Shown here one piece after another: positions 1-8,458 of a stretch of 21,002 bases of DNA (position 1 is its first letter; every line of letters starts with the position of its first letter). The stretch is from CAYWMD01 sp964458575 (GTDB lineage Bacteria; Verrucomicrobiota; Verrucomicrobiia; Limisphaerales; JADLHS01), in the NCBI GenBank assembly GCA_964458575.1, contig CAYWMD010000087.1, positions 1 through 21,002 on the forward strand, read 5' to 3'. Below the pieces are notes generated by a model that was not told the origin of the DNA, made no database searches, and saw only the letters and a list, made by a program, of their open reading frames with translations. Position numbers and translations under genes: made by a program.

Positions 1-181
1 GGTGGGCGGTGAGCCCAGGATTGCGACGTGGTCGCGGTGCGTTGCGCCCGCGGCCCTGCGGCCCCTTTGGCGCTTGTTTCACCATGGCAGGACCGATAAG
101 CTGTGCCTTCAAACTGTCGGCACACTTTGAAACGTCCGGCGGGATGGGAAGAATGCCAGCGCCTTCCTGGAAAATCACTTC
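1..181. other. Leader region without a recognisable gene
   Basis: No convincing coding region was seen on either strand here. It may hold the promoter of the basic coiled-coil gene that starts at 182. A weak pair, TTGTTT (74-79) and GATAAG (95-100), is spaced by only 15 bases and is not persuasive. The end of an upstream gene may lie to the left of the window. Confidence 0.4.
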
Positions 182-592
182 ATGAAAGCCAAATCCAAAA
201 ACAAGATGACGGTGTTGACCGGCCGGGTTGTGGCGGCGCGCGCCCAAGCGACGGAAGCCGAGTCCGCTGCGGCCGAAGCCGGGGAGCAATTGCGTCAGGC
301 GAAACGTCGGCGCAAGGAGGCGCGGCAGGCGGTCAAGCGTGCACGAAAGGTCGCCGCGCGCGCCGCGGAGGTTTCGGCCGACGCCGCGAAGAAGTTGGCC
401 AAACTGGAAAAGAAGCTCGCCCGCGTGGTCAGGAAGCAGGCCAAGGCGCGGAAGTCCACCGTCAAGCAGCGTTCCCGGACGAAGCCCTCCCCGCGGGCCA
501 CGACCGAACTTCCGCAAACGCCGCTTGGGCTGCCGCCGGCGACTCCGGTTGCAGAGAGCACCACCGTGAATTTGGACCCGGCGACGCCCTAG
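182..592 (+). CDS. Small Lys/Arg/Ala-rich coiled-coil protein
   Basis: This 136-residue protein belongs to no family I can name. Roughly a quarter of its residues are Lys or Arg. A long Ala/Glu/Lys/Arg stretch (about residues 18-100) has the look of a continuous charged helix or coiled coil, and a Pro/Thr-rich, probably disordered tail follows (about 103-136). No signal peptide or membrane segment is visible. The composition resembles histone H1-like or AlgP/PhaF-type bacterial basic proteins, which bind nucleic acid or other polyanions; that is a compositional analogy only. It ends 69 bases before the polyphosphate kinase gene on the same strand, so the two may be co-transcribed, and polyphosphate is a possible ligand (inference). 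No clear ribosome binding site precedes the ATG. Overlapping frames in the same stretch are also open, so whether it is coding at all is moderately uncertain. Confidence 0.6.
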   Translation: MKAKSKNKMTVLTGRVVAARAQATEAESAAAEAGEQLRQAKRRRKEARQAVKRARKVAARAAEVSADAAKKLAKLEKKLARVVRKQAKARKSTVKQRSRTKPSPRATTELPQTPLGLPPATPVAESTTVNLDPATP

Positions 593-661
593 CACGTTCA
601 GAAGTGCGCATCACCGCGCAGTTTTGTTTGAACCGAAACCTCAACACAGTCCACACCACCC

Positions 662-1567
662 ATGAAGACCAAAAAATTGATCAAGCGAGCGCACAAATTC
701 GCCCGACCCTTCCGCGTTAGCAACGGCAGCAAATTCCGGCTCAAGGATTACGATCCGGGTGACACGTTGGCGTTGAAGTCCGCCGACAAGTCGCGCGCGA
801 AGGAAGCGCTCGCCTCGGGCGTCGAGGCGCTGGCGGAGTTGCAGGACAAACTGTACGCGCAGGACCAGTGGGCGGTGTTGCTGATCTTTCAAGCGATGGA
901 TGCGGCGGGCAAGGACGGTGCCATCAAGCACGTCATGTCCGGCATCAATCCGCAAGGCTGCCAGGTTTACTCGTTCAAATCCCCGTCGGCCGAGGACCTA
1001 GATCACGATTATCTCTGGCGTTGCATGAAGTGCCTGCCGAATCGCGGGCACATCGGCATCTTCAATCGCAGCTACTACGAGGAAACGCTCGTCGTGCGCG
1101 TGCACCCGGAGTTTCTGCAAAAACAACGTCTGCCCTCATCGCTCATCACCAAACAAATCTGGCAGAAACGGTTTCAGGACATCCGGGCCTTCGAGCGTTA
1201 TCTATCGCACAACGGGATCGCGGTGGTGAAGTTCTTCCTGCACCTCTCGAAGAAGGAACAGAAGCGGCGATTCCTCGAACGCGCCGACACGCCCGAGAAG
1301 AACTGGAAGTTTTCCGCCGCGGACATGGCCGAACGCGAATATTGGGAGGAATACCAGGATGCCTACGAGGACATGATCCGCAACACGGCCACGAAGCACA
1401 GCCCCTGGTACGTCGTGCCGGCGGACAACAAGTGGTTCACCCGCGTGGTCGTGGCCGCTGCGGTCATTGACACGCTGGCGTCCCTCGGTGTGGATTATCC
1501 CAGGGTGGACCAGGCCAAGCTCCGGGAAATCGCCGCCGCAAAACGGGCGTTGCTAAAGTCGAAATGA
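662..1567 (+). CDS. ppk2: PPK2-family polyphosphate kinase / polyphosphate:nucleotide phosphotransferase
   Basis: This 301-residue cytoplasmic enzyme is predicted to transfer phosphate between inorganic polyphosphate and nucleotides (AMP, ADP or other NDPs). The P-loop is clear at about 79-85 (MDAAGKDG), followed by IKHVMSGINPQG at about 88-99, which is typical of the PPK2 group often annotated as 'PPK2-related' or class III. The second conserved block, GIFNRSYYE (132-140), corresponds to the Walker B/lid-flanking DRSxY-type motif of the family. The length fits single-domain PPK2. Class III members can phosphorylate AMP as well as ADP, but the class is assigned here only by resemblance. The basic N-terminus (about 1-25) is not a signal peptide. 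No Shine-Dalgarno sequence is obvious. The upstream neighbour is a strongly basic protein and the downstream neighbour an anion transporter. Confidence 0.93.
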   Translation: MKTKKLIKRAHKFARPFRVSNGSKFRLKDYDPGDTLALKSADKSRAKEALASGVEALAELQDKLYAQDQWAVLLIFQAMDAAGKDGAIKHVMSGINPQGCQVYSFKSPSAEDLDHDYLWRCMKCLPNRGHIGIFNRSYYEETLVVRVHPEFLQKQRLPSSLITKQIWQKRFQDIRAFERYLSHNGIAVVKFFLHLSKKEQKRRFLERADTPEKNWKFSAADMAEREYWEEYQDAYEDMIRNTATKHSPWYVVPADNKWFTRVVVAAAVIDTLASLGVDYPRVDQAKLREIAAAKRALLKSK

Positions 1568-1576
1568 AATACGAGG

Positions 1577-1593
1577 GGCGGGAAACTCCCGTC
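1577..1593 (+). terminator. Weak hairpin after the polyphosphate kinase gene
   Basis: CGGGA (1579-1583) pairs with TCCCG (1587-1591) across a 3-base loop. The stem can be extended by one G-T wobble and one G-C pair. It begins about ten bases after the ppk2 stop codon. No T-tract follows, so it is at best a weak terminator or an mRNA 3'-end structure. Confidence 0.3.
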
Positions 1594-1630
1594 ACACGCA
1601 ACCAATCCACCGAGCCATCGGGATTCAGTC

Positions 1631-1825
1631 ATGCCGGGCGTCAAAACTGATTACGAGAAGCCAACCGTGCCGGATGCATCCAAACCATCCGACGCGGAAT
1701 CCTGGAAACGATTCGTCCCATCCGGACCGAGCGCGCTCAAGGCAAGGCAGGTCATGGGCGTGCAACTCGCCGCCGCGCACGGTTCGCCAAGCAAATTGTC
1801 CCGGCTGCCAAACCTCCTTTCATGA
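1631..1825 (+). CDS. Possible 64-residue ORF overlapping the SulP start
   Basis: This short hypothetical frame sits between ppk2 and the sulfate-permease-type gene. Its TGA stop (1823-1825) overlaps the ATG of the transporter (1822-1824) in an ATGA arrangement, which is the only positive argument for it because that arrangement allows translational coupling. The product is Pro/Ser/Lys-rich at its N-terminus, has no recognisable domain, signal peptide or membrane helix, and has no good ribosome binding site. It may simply be open by chance in GC-rich leader DNA. I cannot assign a function. Confidence 0.25.
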   Translation: MPGVKTDYEKPTVPDASKPSDAESWKRFVPSGPSALKARQVMGVQLAAAHGSPSKLSRLPNLLS

Positions 1826-3567
1826 GCGAAGCGAGCGCCGAGAACCCAAGACCGCGGTCCAGATGGCGCTGGCCGCTGTTTCAAGGCGTGCTGCCGCTGG
1901 AGAAGTCCCGAGTGCTGCCTGACCTCATCGCGGGCGTCACGCTGGCGGCGATGAACATTCCGCAGGCGATGGGTTACACCAAGATTGCCGGCATGCCGGT
2001 GATCACGGGGCTTTACACGTTGCTGCTGCCGGTGATGGCGTTCGCGATTTTCGGGGCATCCCGATATCTCGTGGTGGCGTCGGATTCGGCCACTGCGGCC
2101 ATACTTGCCGTCGGGATTGCGCCGCTGGCCGTCACGGCTTCCCCGAATTACGTGGCGCTCGCGTCCACCGTAGCGCTGTTGACCGCGGGGTTTCTGCTGG
2201 TCGCGCGGTTGTTGCGGCTGGGTTTCCTCGCGGATTTTCTCTCGCGCACCGTGCTGATTGGATTCATGACCGGCGTGGGTTTTCAGGTTGGGATCGCCGT
2301 GTTGGGGGAGATGCTCGGCATCGCGGTGACGAGCAAGACGTCCGTCGGCCAGTTGTTGGAGGTCGGCCGGAAGCTCGGCGACTTGCACTGGCCGACGCTG
2401 GCGATCTCGCTGGGCGTGGTGGTGGTGAGCATGGCGTCCCGCCGGTTGGCCTCCCGATTTCCCGGTGCGTTGCTGGCGGTGATGGCGACCTTGTGCCTGA
2501 GCGCCGCGCTGGACTTCGGAAGCCACGGCATCGCGCTGGTGGGCGCCGTTGCCGGCGGGCTGCCGCAACTCGGCATTCCCAAAGTGACCTGGGCGGAGAT
2601 TCAGCCGTTGCTGCCGGTGGCCGGCGCCTGCTTCGTCATGATCGTTGCGCAAAGTTCGGTCACGTCCCGGGCGTATGCGATGCGGCATCATCAAGTGTCC
2701 GATCCGAATCGCGACCTGGTGGGGTTGTGCGCCGCAAACCTCGCGGCCGCCGGCAGCGGCACGTTTGTCGTCAACGGCAGTCCCACGCAGACGGCCATGG
2801 TGGAAGCCTCCGGCGGCCGCAGCCAGTTGGCGCACCTGTCCACCGCCATCACGGTCGGGATCGTGCTGTTGTTCCTGACGGGCCCGCTCAAGTTCCTCCC
2901 GGTCTGCGTGCTGGGGGCGATTGTCTTTGTGGTGGCGGTGCGGTTGGTGGATGTGAGCGGATTGCGCAACCTGCATCAGGTGCGACCGAAGGAGTGTTAT
3001 CTGGCAATCATCACGGCGGCGGCCGTGGTTTTCCTGGGGGTTGAACATGGCATTCTCCTGGCCTTGGTGTTGTCGCTGCTCCAGCACGTGCGCCACAGCT
3101 ACCGGCCTCACACGGCGGTGGTGCTCCGCGACCCGCAAGACCAATGGCGTCTGGAACCGTCCGAACCCGGCAAGATGACCGAGCCCGGCCTGGTGATGTA
3201 TTGGTTTGGCGCCGACCTGTTCTACGCGAATGCCGGATTCTTCGCCGAACAGGCGCGGCATCTCGTGCAGGCATCCCCCACGCCCGTCCGATGGCTGGTG
3301 ATTGATTGCAGCGCCATCACGGGCTTGGATTACACCGCCGGTCAGGCGCTCGTGGACCTGCACCGGGACCTCAGCAAGGCCGGAGTCGTCGTGGCCTTGA
3401 GCCGCATTCAACCCCGGCATGACGGGGTCCTGGAACGCATGGGACTGTTGAAGTTGATCGGGGCCAACCGGATTTTCGGTTCGCGCCACAGTTGCGTGGA
3501 GGCGTACCGGGCCGAATGCCCGGCCGGAGGAAGCGAGCCGGCGCGAGCCAACGCATCGCCCGCCTGA
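1822..3567 (+). CDS. SulP-family anion transporter with C-terminal STAS domain
   Basis: This 581-residue inner-membrane protein belongs to the SulP (SLC26-like) family, which moves sulfate, bicarbonate or other anions, often with H+ or Na+. The N-terminal sequence DLIAGVTLAAMNIPQAMGY (34-52) is the classical SulP entry motif. GASRYLVVASDSA (78-90) stands at the substrate-site loop, where many members read G-S-S-R-x-L-V-x-G-P, so that motif is slightly divergent. Many hydrophobic segments follow up to about residue 430. The last 130 residues form a STAS domain: VMYWFGADLFYANAGFF, then LVIDCSAITGLDYTAGQAL with the conserved D-x-S-x-I-x-x-x-D pattern. The length is normal for the family. The substrate cannot be fixed from sequence. 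A short ORF overlaps the start by four bases; no transcription partner downstream is evident. Confidence 0.92.
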   Translation: MSEASAENPRPRSRWRWPLFQGVLPLEKSRVLPDLIAGVTLAAMNIPQAMGYTKIAGMPVITGLYTLLLPVMAFAIFGASRYLVVASDSATAAILAVGIAPLAVTASPNYVALASTVALLTAGFLLVARLLRLGFLADFLSRTVLIGFMTGVGFQVGIAVLGEMLGIAVTSKTSVGQLLEVGRKLGDLHWPTLAISLGVVVVSMASRRLASRFPGALLAVMATLCLSAALDFGSHGIALVGAVAGGLPQLGIPKVTWAEIQPLLPVAGACFVMIVAQSSVTSRAYAMRHHQVSDPNRDLVGLCAANLAAAGSGTFVVNGSPTQTAMVEASGGRSQLAHLSTAITVGIVLLFLTGPLKFLPVCVLGAIVFVVAVRLVDVSGLRNLHQVRPKECYLAIITAAAVVFLGVEHGILLALVLSLLQHVRHSYRPHTAVVLRDPQDQWRLEPSEPGKMTEPGLVMYWFGADLFYANAGFFAEQARHLVQASPTPVRWLVIDCSAITGLDYTAGQALVDLHRDLSKAGVVVALSRIQPRHDGVLERMGLLKLIGANRIFGSRHSCVEAYRAECPAGGSEPARANASPA

Positions 3568-3744
3568 GCTTCGCGGACGCCACCGTGCATCCGGTTTACC
3601 GCCGCCATCCAATTTTGTCCAATGGAGGATATTGAACGCTCCCGGATGCAAGATCTGCCAACGATGGCTGCCGCCGGACGCCGTGCGTTGTGCCGCCCCG
3701 GCTGCGGTCATCATTGAACCAGAACGCGGTCACCGATTCGAGCC
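3568..3744. other. Intergenic region between transporter and oxidoreductase
   Basis: The 177 bases between the SulP gene and the Gfo/Idh/MocA gene hold no convincing gene; one 31-codon frame from 3622 was judged noise. No strong terminator hairpin or promoter hexamers were recognised. Confidence 0.4.
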
Positions 3745-5157
3745 ATGAACCTTGAACCAACTCAGCCCAATTCCAATTTCAACAAATTCTCCCGCCGGAG
3801 TTTTGTCCTCCGCGCCTCGGCTTCCGTCGCGGCGTTCAGCATTGTGCCCGGCTATGTGATCGGCGCGCGCGGGCAGACGCCGCCGAGCGGCCGGCTCAAC
3901 ATCGCCGCCGTGGGCGTGGGGGGCATGGGCCGGAACAACCTCCGCAAACTGGCCGAAGCCGGCGAAAACATCGTGGCCTTGTGCGACGTGGATTCCGGGG
4001 AACGCGCGGCCAAGGTCATCGCCCTTTACCCGAAGGCGAAGGTTTATCGCGATTACCGCGTGATGCTGGAAAAGCAGAAGGACATTGACGCGGTGATTGT
4101 GGCGACGCCGGACCACTCGCACGGCGTGATCGGCATGGCGGTCATCAAGGCCGGCAAACACATCTACCTGCAGAAACCGCTCGCCCATTCGCTGTACGAG
4201 GTGCGCCAGCTCACCGAGGCCGCGCGGGCGCACAAGGTCGTCACGCAAATGGGCAACCAGGGACATTCCGGCGAGGGCGCGCGGCAGCTTTGCGAGTGGA
4301 TCGGGAGCGGCGCCATCGGTGCGGTTCGGGAAGTCCACGCGTGGACGAATCGTCCCGTCTGGCCGCAGGGGGTGGAGGTCGAGCGGCCCAAGGAGACGCC
4401 GCCCGTGCCGCCGGAGCTGGACTGGGATTTGTGGATCGGCCCGGCGGCGATGCGCCCGTATCATCCGACCTACGCGCCGAGCAAATGGCGCGCGTGGTGT
4501 GATTTCGGCACCGGTTCGCTGGGCGACTTGGGCTGTCACGTGCTCGATCCGGTTTTTTGGGCGCTCCAGCTCGGCCAACCCACGAGCGTCGAGGCCAGCA
4601 TTTCCACCTACTGGCATGAGTTCTGGCAACGCACCGAGCCGAAGAACGAAACGTTCCCGCGTTCGACCATCGTGCGTTACAAGTTTCCGGCGCGGGGCAA
4701 GCTGCCGCCGGTGCTGCTCACGTGGTGGGACGGCGGTTTGATGCCGCCGCGCCCCGACGAACTCGGGCCCGAGCGGCGCCTGGGGGATGCGGACGGCGGC
4801 GTCTTGTTCACGGGAAGCAAAGGGGTGTTGATGTGCGGTTGTTATGGCAAGGAGCCGCAGTTGTTGCCGGAGTCGCGGATGAAAGCGTTCAAACCACCAC
4901 GCCCCACGCTGCCGCGCATACCCGATGGCCAGGAGGGGCATGAAAAGGACTGGGCGCGTGCGTGCAAAGGCGGTCCGCCGGCCTGTTCGAACTTCGAATA
5001 CTCCGGGCCGCTCTCGGAAATGGTTTTGCTGGGCAACCTGGCCGTGCGCAATCCGGACACCTGCCTGTTGTGGGACGGGCCGAATCTGAAGGTGACCAAT
5101 GACAACGAAGCCGACGCCTGCATCCGCCGGAATTATCGCGCGGGCTGGGCGCTTTAG
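3745..5157 (+). CDS. Tat-exported Gfo/Idh/MocA-family oxidoreductase
   Basis: This 470-residue predicted NAD(P)-dependent sugar or polyol oxidoreductase has a twin-arginine signal: SRRSFVLRA at 16-24, a hydrophobic stretch to about 40, and probable cleavage near residues 41-45. It is therefore likely to fold with its cofactor and be exported to the periplasm. The Rossmann fold opens with AAVGVGGMG (54-62). ATPDHSHG (120-127) and LQKPLAHS (142-149) follow; the latter replaces the Glu of the canonical EKP motif with Gln, a substitution I recall as common in the Tat-exported branch of Planctomycetes and Verrucomicrobia. GNQGHS (170-175) and the block around DLWIGPA...FGTGSLGDLGCH are typical of that branch. 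Glucose-fructose oxidoreductase of Zymomonas is a distant exported homologue. The substrate is unknown. Its TAG stop overlaps the TAA of the convergent aldolase gene. Confidence 0.9.
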   Translation: MNLEPTQPNSNFNKFSRRSFVLRASASVAAFSIVPGYVIGARGQTPPSGRLNIAAVGVGGMGRNNLRKLAEAGENIVALCDVDSGERAAKVIALYPKAKVYRDYRVMLEKQKDIDAVIVATPDHSHGVIGMAVIKAGKHIYLQKPLAHSLYEVRQLTEAARAHKVVTQMGNQGHSGEGARQLCEWIGSGAIGAVREVHAWTNRPVWPQGVEVERPKETPPVPPELDWDLWIGPAAMRPYHPTYAPSKWRAWCDFGTGSLGDLGCHVLDPVFWALQLGQPTSVEASISTYWHEFWQRTEPKNETFPRSTIVRYKFPARGKLPPVLLTWWDGGLMPPRPDELGPERRLGDADGGVLFTGSKGVLMCGCYGKEPQLLPESRMKAFKPPRPTLPRIPDGQEGHEKDWARACKGGPPACSNFEYSGPLSEMVLLGNLAVRNPDTCLLWDGPNLKVTNDNEADACIRRNYRAGWAL

Positions 5158-5975
5158 ATTCCGCCGCCCACCGCGAACTGGCGTTTCTTGCCCAACGGCT
5201 TGAGCAGTTGTTCCGCTCCCAGCGCCATAAAGTCGGTTTCGGTGCGCGTTTGGAAGAAAAGAAAACCTTCCTTCCGGAACTGTCGGATTTGTTCCAGCGT
5301 GCCGGCTGGACGCCCGAGCACCTTCGCGTTCTTCTTCGCCGCGGCGACGATTTTTGCGATGGCCTTTTTCACCTGCGGATGGTTCTGGTTGCCGCGATGG
5401 CCCAGGGCAAATGAAAGATCGCTCGTCCCGATGAAGATGACATCAATCCCCGGGGTCGCCGCAATCTCGTCAATGTTTTCGAGCGCCGGAACGTCCTCGA
5501 CGACGGTCACGACCATCACGTTGTGGTCGGCGAAGTCGTAGTAACCCTGCGGAGCGGGCCAGCGGAATTGTGCCAGCTCGGCGCCCGAACCGCGCAGGCC
5601 GGGTTTGGGATAACGGCAGGCGGCAACAGCCTGGCGGGCGAGTTGCGGACTACTGGTGAACGGAAAGACGACGCCCAGCACGCCCGCGTCGAGCAACGGC
5701 TTGGCGGTCCACAACTGGTTGACCGGCGGGCGCGCGAACGGCACGGCGGTCAGGCCGCGCGTGGCGAGGACGATGTTGCGCACGGTTTCCAGCGTGATCG
5801 GGGCATGTTCCATCTCCATCCAGATGAAATCAAAGCCCAGGGCGGCGGCTTGGGCCGCGATCTCCACGTTGTTGACGCTGATGACCGCGCCGACGACGGT
5901 CTCGCCCTGGCGGAGCTTTTCCTTGACGGGATTTTTCCAGATTGCCTTGCCGTTGGTGGAATGGGTCGTGATCAT
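5154..5975 (-). CDS. HpcH/HpaI-family aldolase (first copy)
   Basis: This 273-residue predicted cytoplasmic class II, metal-dependent aldolase is of the HpaI/2-dehydro-3-deoxy-sugar-acid type. Such enzymes reversibly split 2-keto-3-deoxy acids into pyruvate and an aldehyde. The expected active-site pattern is present: E56-H57 in WMEMEHAP, R82 in VPFARPP, the YPKPGLRGSG block (122-131), E160 in TVVEDVPAL and D186 in FIGTSDLS, the last two being the likely metal ligands. The N-terminus carries about ten extra residues and the C-terminus a short Gly/Lys-rich tail. Its ATG overlaps the TGA of the upstream glycosidase-like gene (ATGA, 5972-5975), so translation is probably coupled. It ends an operon with an MFS transporter and a secreted glycosidase-like protein, which suggests cleavage of a sugar acid released outside and imported. 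The exact substrate is not known. Confidence 0.9.
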   Translation of the reverse strand: MITTHSTNGKAIWKNPVKEKLRQGETVVGAVISVNNVEIAAQAAALGFDFIWMEMEHAPITLETVRNIVLATRGLTAVPFARPPVNQLWTAKPLLDAGVLGVVFPFTSSPQLARQAVAACRYPKPGLRGSGAELAQFRWPAPQGYYDFADHNVMVVTVVEDVPALENIDEIAATPGIDVIFIGTSDLSFALGHRGNQNHPQVKKAIAKIVAAAKKNAKVLGRPAGTLEQIRQFRKEGFLFFQTRTETDFMALGAEQLLKPLGKKRQFAVGGGI

Positions 5976-8458
5976 AAAACTGGTGGGTTCGCGGGTTCAG
6001 GGGGTGGCGGGGATTCTTTGAGCAACCAAACTTCCGAGACCTGGCAATCCCGTCCGTTGCCGCCGCGTCCGGGTTCGCCGTTCCAAATCAAAGTGAGCCG
6101 CCCTGTGCGGGTTGCCGTCGGCGGCACCGGAAACTCCAGCGGCTCGATCCAGCGCGATTTCGCGCGGTAGGGATGGATCTCGATGCCGTCGTTCGCGACG
6201 AGCCGGATTTTCTTCTGGTTGTCCCCGGCGTACGTCACGCGGACTTTGTAGCGCGCGGACGGGTCGAGGTCGGGGTAGGTCAGCTTCAGCGTTCCGTCGT
6301 AAAGCGCCTCCGCGTGATCGGTCCAGGAGACGCGCCGGGTGGTGCCCACGATCCGGCCGCGCTGCTTCACCATGGGATATTCCGCGAAGTCAACGCGCGG
6401 CGATTGGAAGCAGCCCGGGTCGGCGGCGAAGCCAGGGCCGGGGTCGAGATGTGGCTGGGCGGCCGAATTGCCCAGATCGTCGTAAAAGCCACCTGGGCCG
6501 GGATTCGTCCACTCCACGATCCGGGCGAGCGCCGCGAGCCGTTCGGTTTCGGACGGCAGCGCGCGGATTTTGCCGAAGCGTTCGCGCAGCCAAAGCCGGT
6601 TGTTCAACGCAAAGTCCAGCGTGTCCAGGCTCGCGCCGCGGCCCACGTCAATGGCCCGGTATTTTTCGACGCTGAGTTGCATCCGGATGCTTTGATACAA
6701 ATCCTCGGCGAGTTGAAAGACGCGCTGGCGCAAGGGTTCGTTGGCGGGATTGGCGGAGAACTGGTTGAGGGTTCGCTCCGCGTCGGCCATGGCGCGGGCG
6801 GAGCCGGTCTCCGGGGCGGCGTGCAAGAACGCCAGCGCCCGCGATTCAAGGTCCGATTCAAACAGCAGCCGCTGCCGCACCGAGGCGTCGAAGTAGGCGC
6901 GGAAGAGCGCCTGTTGGAAGCGCCAGTTTTTCAGGACATCCGGCGTGGCGCGCTTTTCCATGGCTTGAAACCACTCCAGCGTCTGGTCCACGCCGCGGTT
7001 GGCCCGGAGCGGTCCGCGCCAGTTCTGCTCCAGCGCCAGCAACCCGCGCGCGAAGTCGTCCGTGTACGGTTCGCCGATGAAGTAACGGCTGAATTGGCGC
7101 AGAACCTCCGTGACGTCGGCGTCCGGCTCCCAGCCCAGTGCGCTCCAGATGCACTTGTTCACGTCGTCATTGCAGCCCTCGGAGTAGGTCAGGAAGCCAA
7201 TCGTGTGCGGCGCGGTCTGGCGGAAAATGATCGCGTGGTCCACGGGGCGCGGGTTGATGCACTCGCGGCCCTCGGTCACGGCCAGAGCGGCGTCCCAGTT
7301 CGGCACGGGATACTGGCATTGGCGCGAGTGCGTGATGTCCGGATAATCGCGGATGGGATATTTCGCCGGGACGAGCGCGCGCAGTTTTTCCAGGCTGACG
7401 CGCACTTGCGGACCATAAACCACGCCGGTCAGCCACGCGGGTTGTTCGCGGTGCAGAATGTCCACGAACTCATCGAGCCACGCTTGCGTGAAGCCTTGGG
7501 GCGAAACCCACATTTGCGCCCGGGGATGATAGCGATGCAGGTTCTCAGTCTGCTTTTCGAGCAGCGCCATCAGGTATTTCGGCTGGGTGTGGCCGGGATC
7601 GCCGCCGGGGACGAATACGGCGTCAATGCGTGGCAATCGGGCGAATACCTCGCCCCATTCGCGCAGGGCGGATTTCACCGTGCGCGGGCTGGCGTAGTTT
7701 TTGTCCATCGCCGGATACCAGACCCACACGTCCAAACCGTACGCATCGGCCAGACGCGACATGCCCTGCATCATCTCCATCGGCGGACGCGGGAAATGCG
7801 GACTGTCCGCGTCATCATCCGAGCGCGGCGGGATGAGTTCGACGGTGTTGCAGCCGAACACGGCCAGGTCGCGGAAATATTGCTCCCACACCGGCAGATC
7901 CCAGGCGTCGTAGGAATGCGTTTTCGGACGGTAGCCCAGTTGGTGGCCGCGCAACGCGTACTTCGGGGCGGTGGCGACCGCGAGATTGTCATCCACGCTC
8001 ACCTTGCCGCGGGACATGTGGAGTTCGCGCAACAAACGCCCGACCCCAAACAACACGCCGCGTTCGTCGTGGCCGAGCACCAGCACGGCGGGACTTTGGT
8101 CCGCCGGCCGAACCCCCAGGCGAAATCCCTCCGGGGCGCTCGCGGTTGCCGACGCCGCCAGCGTGCCGGCGTAAGGACCGGCAAAGGCGCCGGCCGCGCC
8201 TTCCAAGCCCACGGCAATGACCGGCGCGTTGGATTGCGGCCACGCGGTCAATTGCGGCCAGAGAATTCCGGTCCGCTTTTCCACTTCCTCGACCAACATC
8301 CTAATCGCCTGCTTCTGGCGGGGCGAAGCCTCCGGCGACGTCACCACGACCGCGTTTTGCAGGTCGAGCGCGGCCAACGGCGCGGCGATTCCGAGGCCGG
8401 AAATCAACGCGAGCATCAGCCGCAGACGGCGGGGCAGGGGATAACGAGGGTAAATCAT
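5972..8458 (-). CDS. Secreted glycosidase-like protein (GH20b/GH67-type N-domain plus TIM barrel)
   Basis: This 828-residue protein has a probable signal peptide (basic residues near 10-13, hydrophobic 14-29, cleavage near AALD). Residues about 34-150 resemble the alpha/beta domain that precedes the catalytic barrel in GH20 hexosaminidases and GH67 alpha-glucuronidases, ending in the typical GHDERGVLFGVGRLLREL (129-146). ALRGHQLGYRPK at about 168-179 then starts a TIM-barrel-like region with FGCNTVELIPPRSDDD (201-216), WVWYPAMD (245-252) and FVPGGDPGH (282-290). A helical stretch follows, then a C-terminal beta-rich region (about 700-815) that may be a jelly-roll carbohydrate-binding module. 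Acidic residues near FVPGGDPG or in the DDD cluster could be catalytic, but I cannot name the pair. Glycosidase activity, perhaps on a uronic acid or amino-sugar linkage, is inferred. ATGA overlaps link it to the genes on both sides. Confidence 0.6.
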   Translation of the reverse strand: MIYPRYPLPRRLRLMLALISGLGIAAPLAALDLQNAVVVTSPEASPRQKQAIRMLVEEVEKRTGILWPQLTAWPQSNAPVIAVGLEGAAGAFAGPYAGTLAASATASAPEGFRLGVRPADQSPAVLVLGHDERGVLFGVGRLLRELHMSRGKVSVDDNLAVATAPKYALRGHQLGYRPKTHSYDAWDLPVWEQYFRDLAVFGCNTVELIPPRSDDDADSPHFPRPPMEMMQGMSRLADAYGLDVWVWYPAMDKNYASPRTVKSALREWGEVFARLPRIDAVFVPGGDPGHTQPKYLMALLEKQTENLHRYHPRAQMWVSPQGFTQAWLDEFVDILHREQPAWLTGVVYGPQVRVSLEKLRALVPAKYPIRDYPDITHSRQCQYPVPNWDAALAVTEGRECINPRPVDHAIIFRQTAPHTIGFLTYSEGCNDDVNKCIWSALGWEPDADVTEVLRQFSRYFIGEPYTDDFARGLLALEQNWRGPLRANRGVDQTLEWFQAMEKRATPDVLKNWRFQQALFRAYFDASVRQRLLFESDLESRALAFLHAAPETGSARAMADAERTLNQFSANPANEPLRQRVFQLAEDLYQSIRMQLSVEKYRAIDVGRGASLDTLDFALNNRLWLRERFGKIRALPSETERLAALARIVEWTNPGPGGFYDDLGNSAAQPHLDPGPGFAADPGCFQSPRVDFAEYPMVKQRGRIVGTTRRVSWTDHAEALYDGTLKLTYPDLDPSARYKVRVTYAGDNQKKIRLVANDGIEIHPYRAKSRWIEPLEFPVPPTATRTGRLTLIWNGEPGRGGNGRDCQVSEVWLLKESPPPPEPANPPVL

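Noticed and set aside
1651..3714. 687-codon open frame on the - strand opposite the SulP gene
   Set aside because: It is a low-complexity Arg/His/Gln-rich shadow; the SulP reading has clear helices and a STAS domain.
3740..4995. GATTCGAGCC and GTTCGAACTTC as tRNA T-loops
   Set aside because: No acceptor or anticodon stems can be drawn around them; the second lies inside the oxidoreductase gene.
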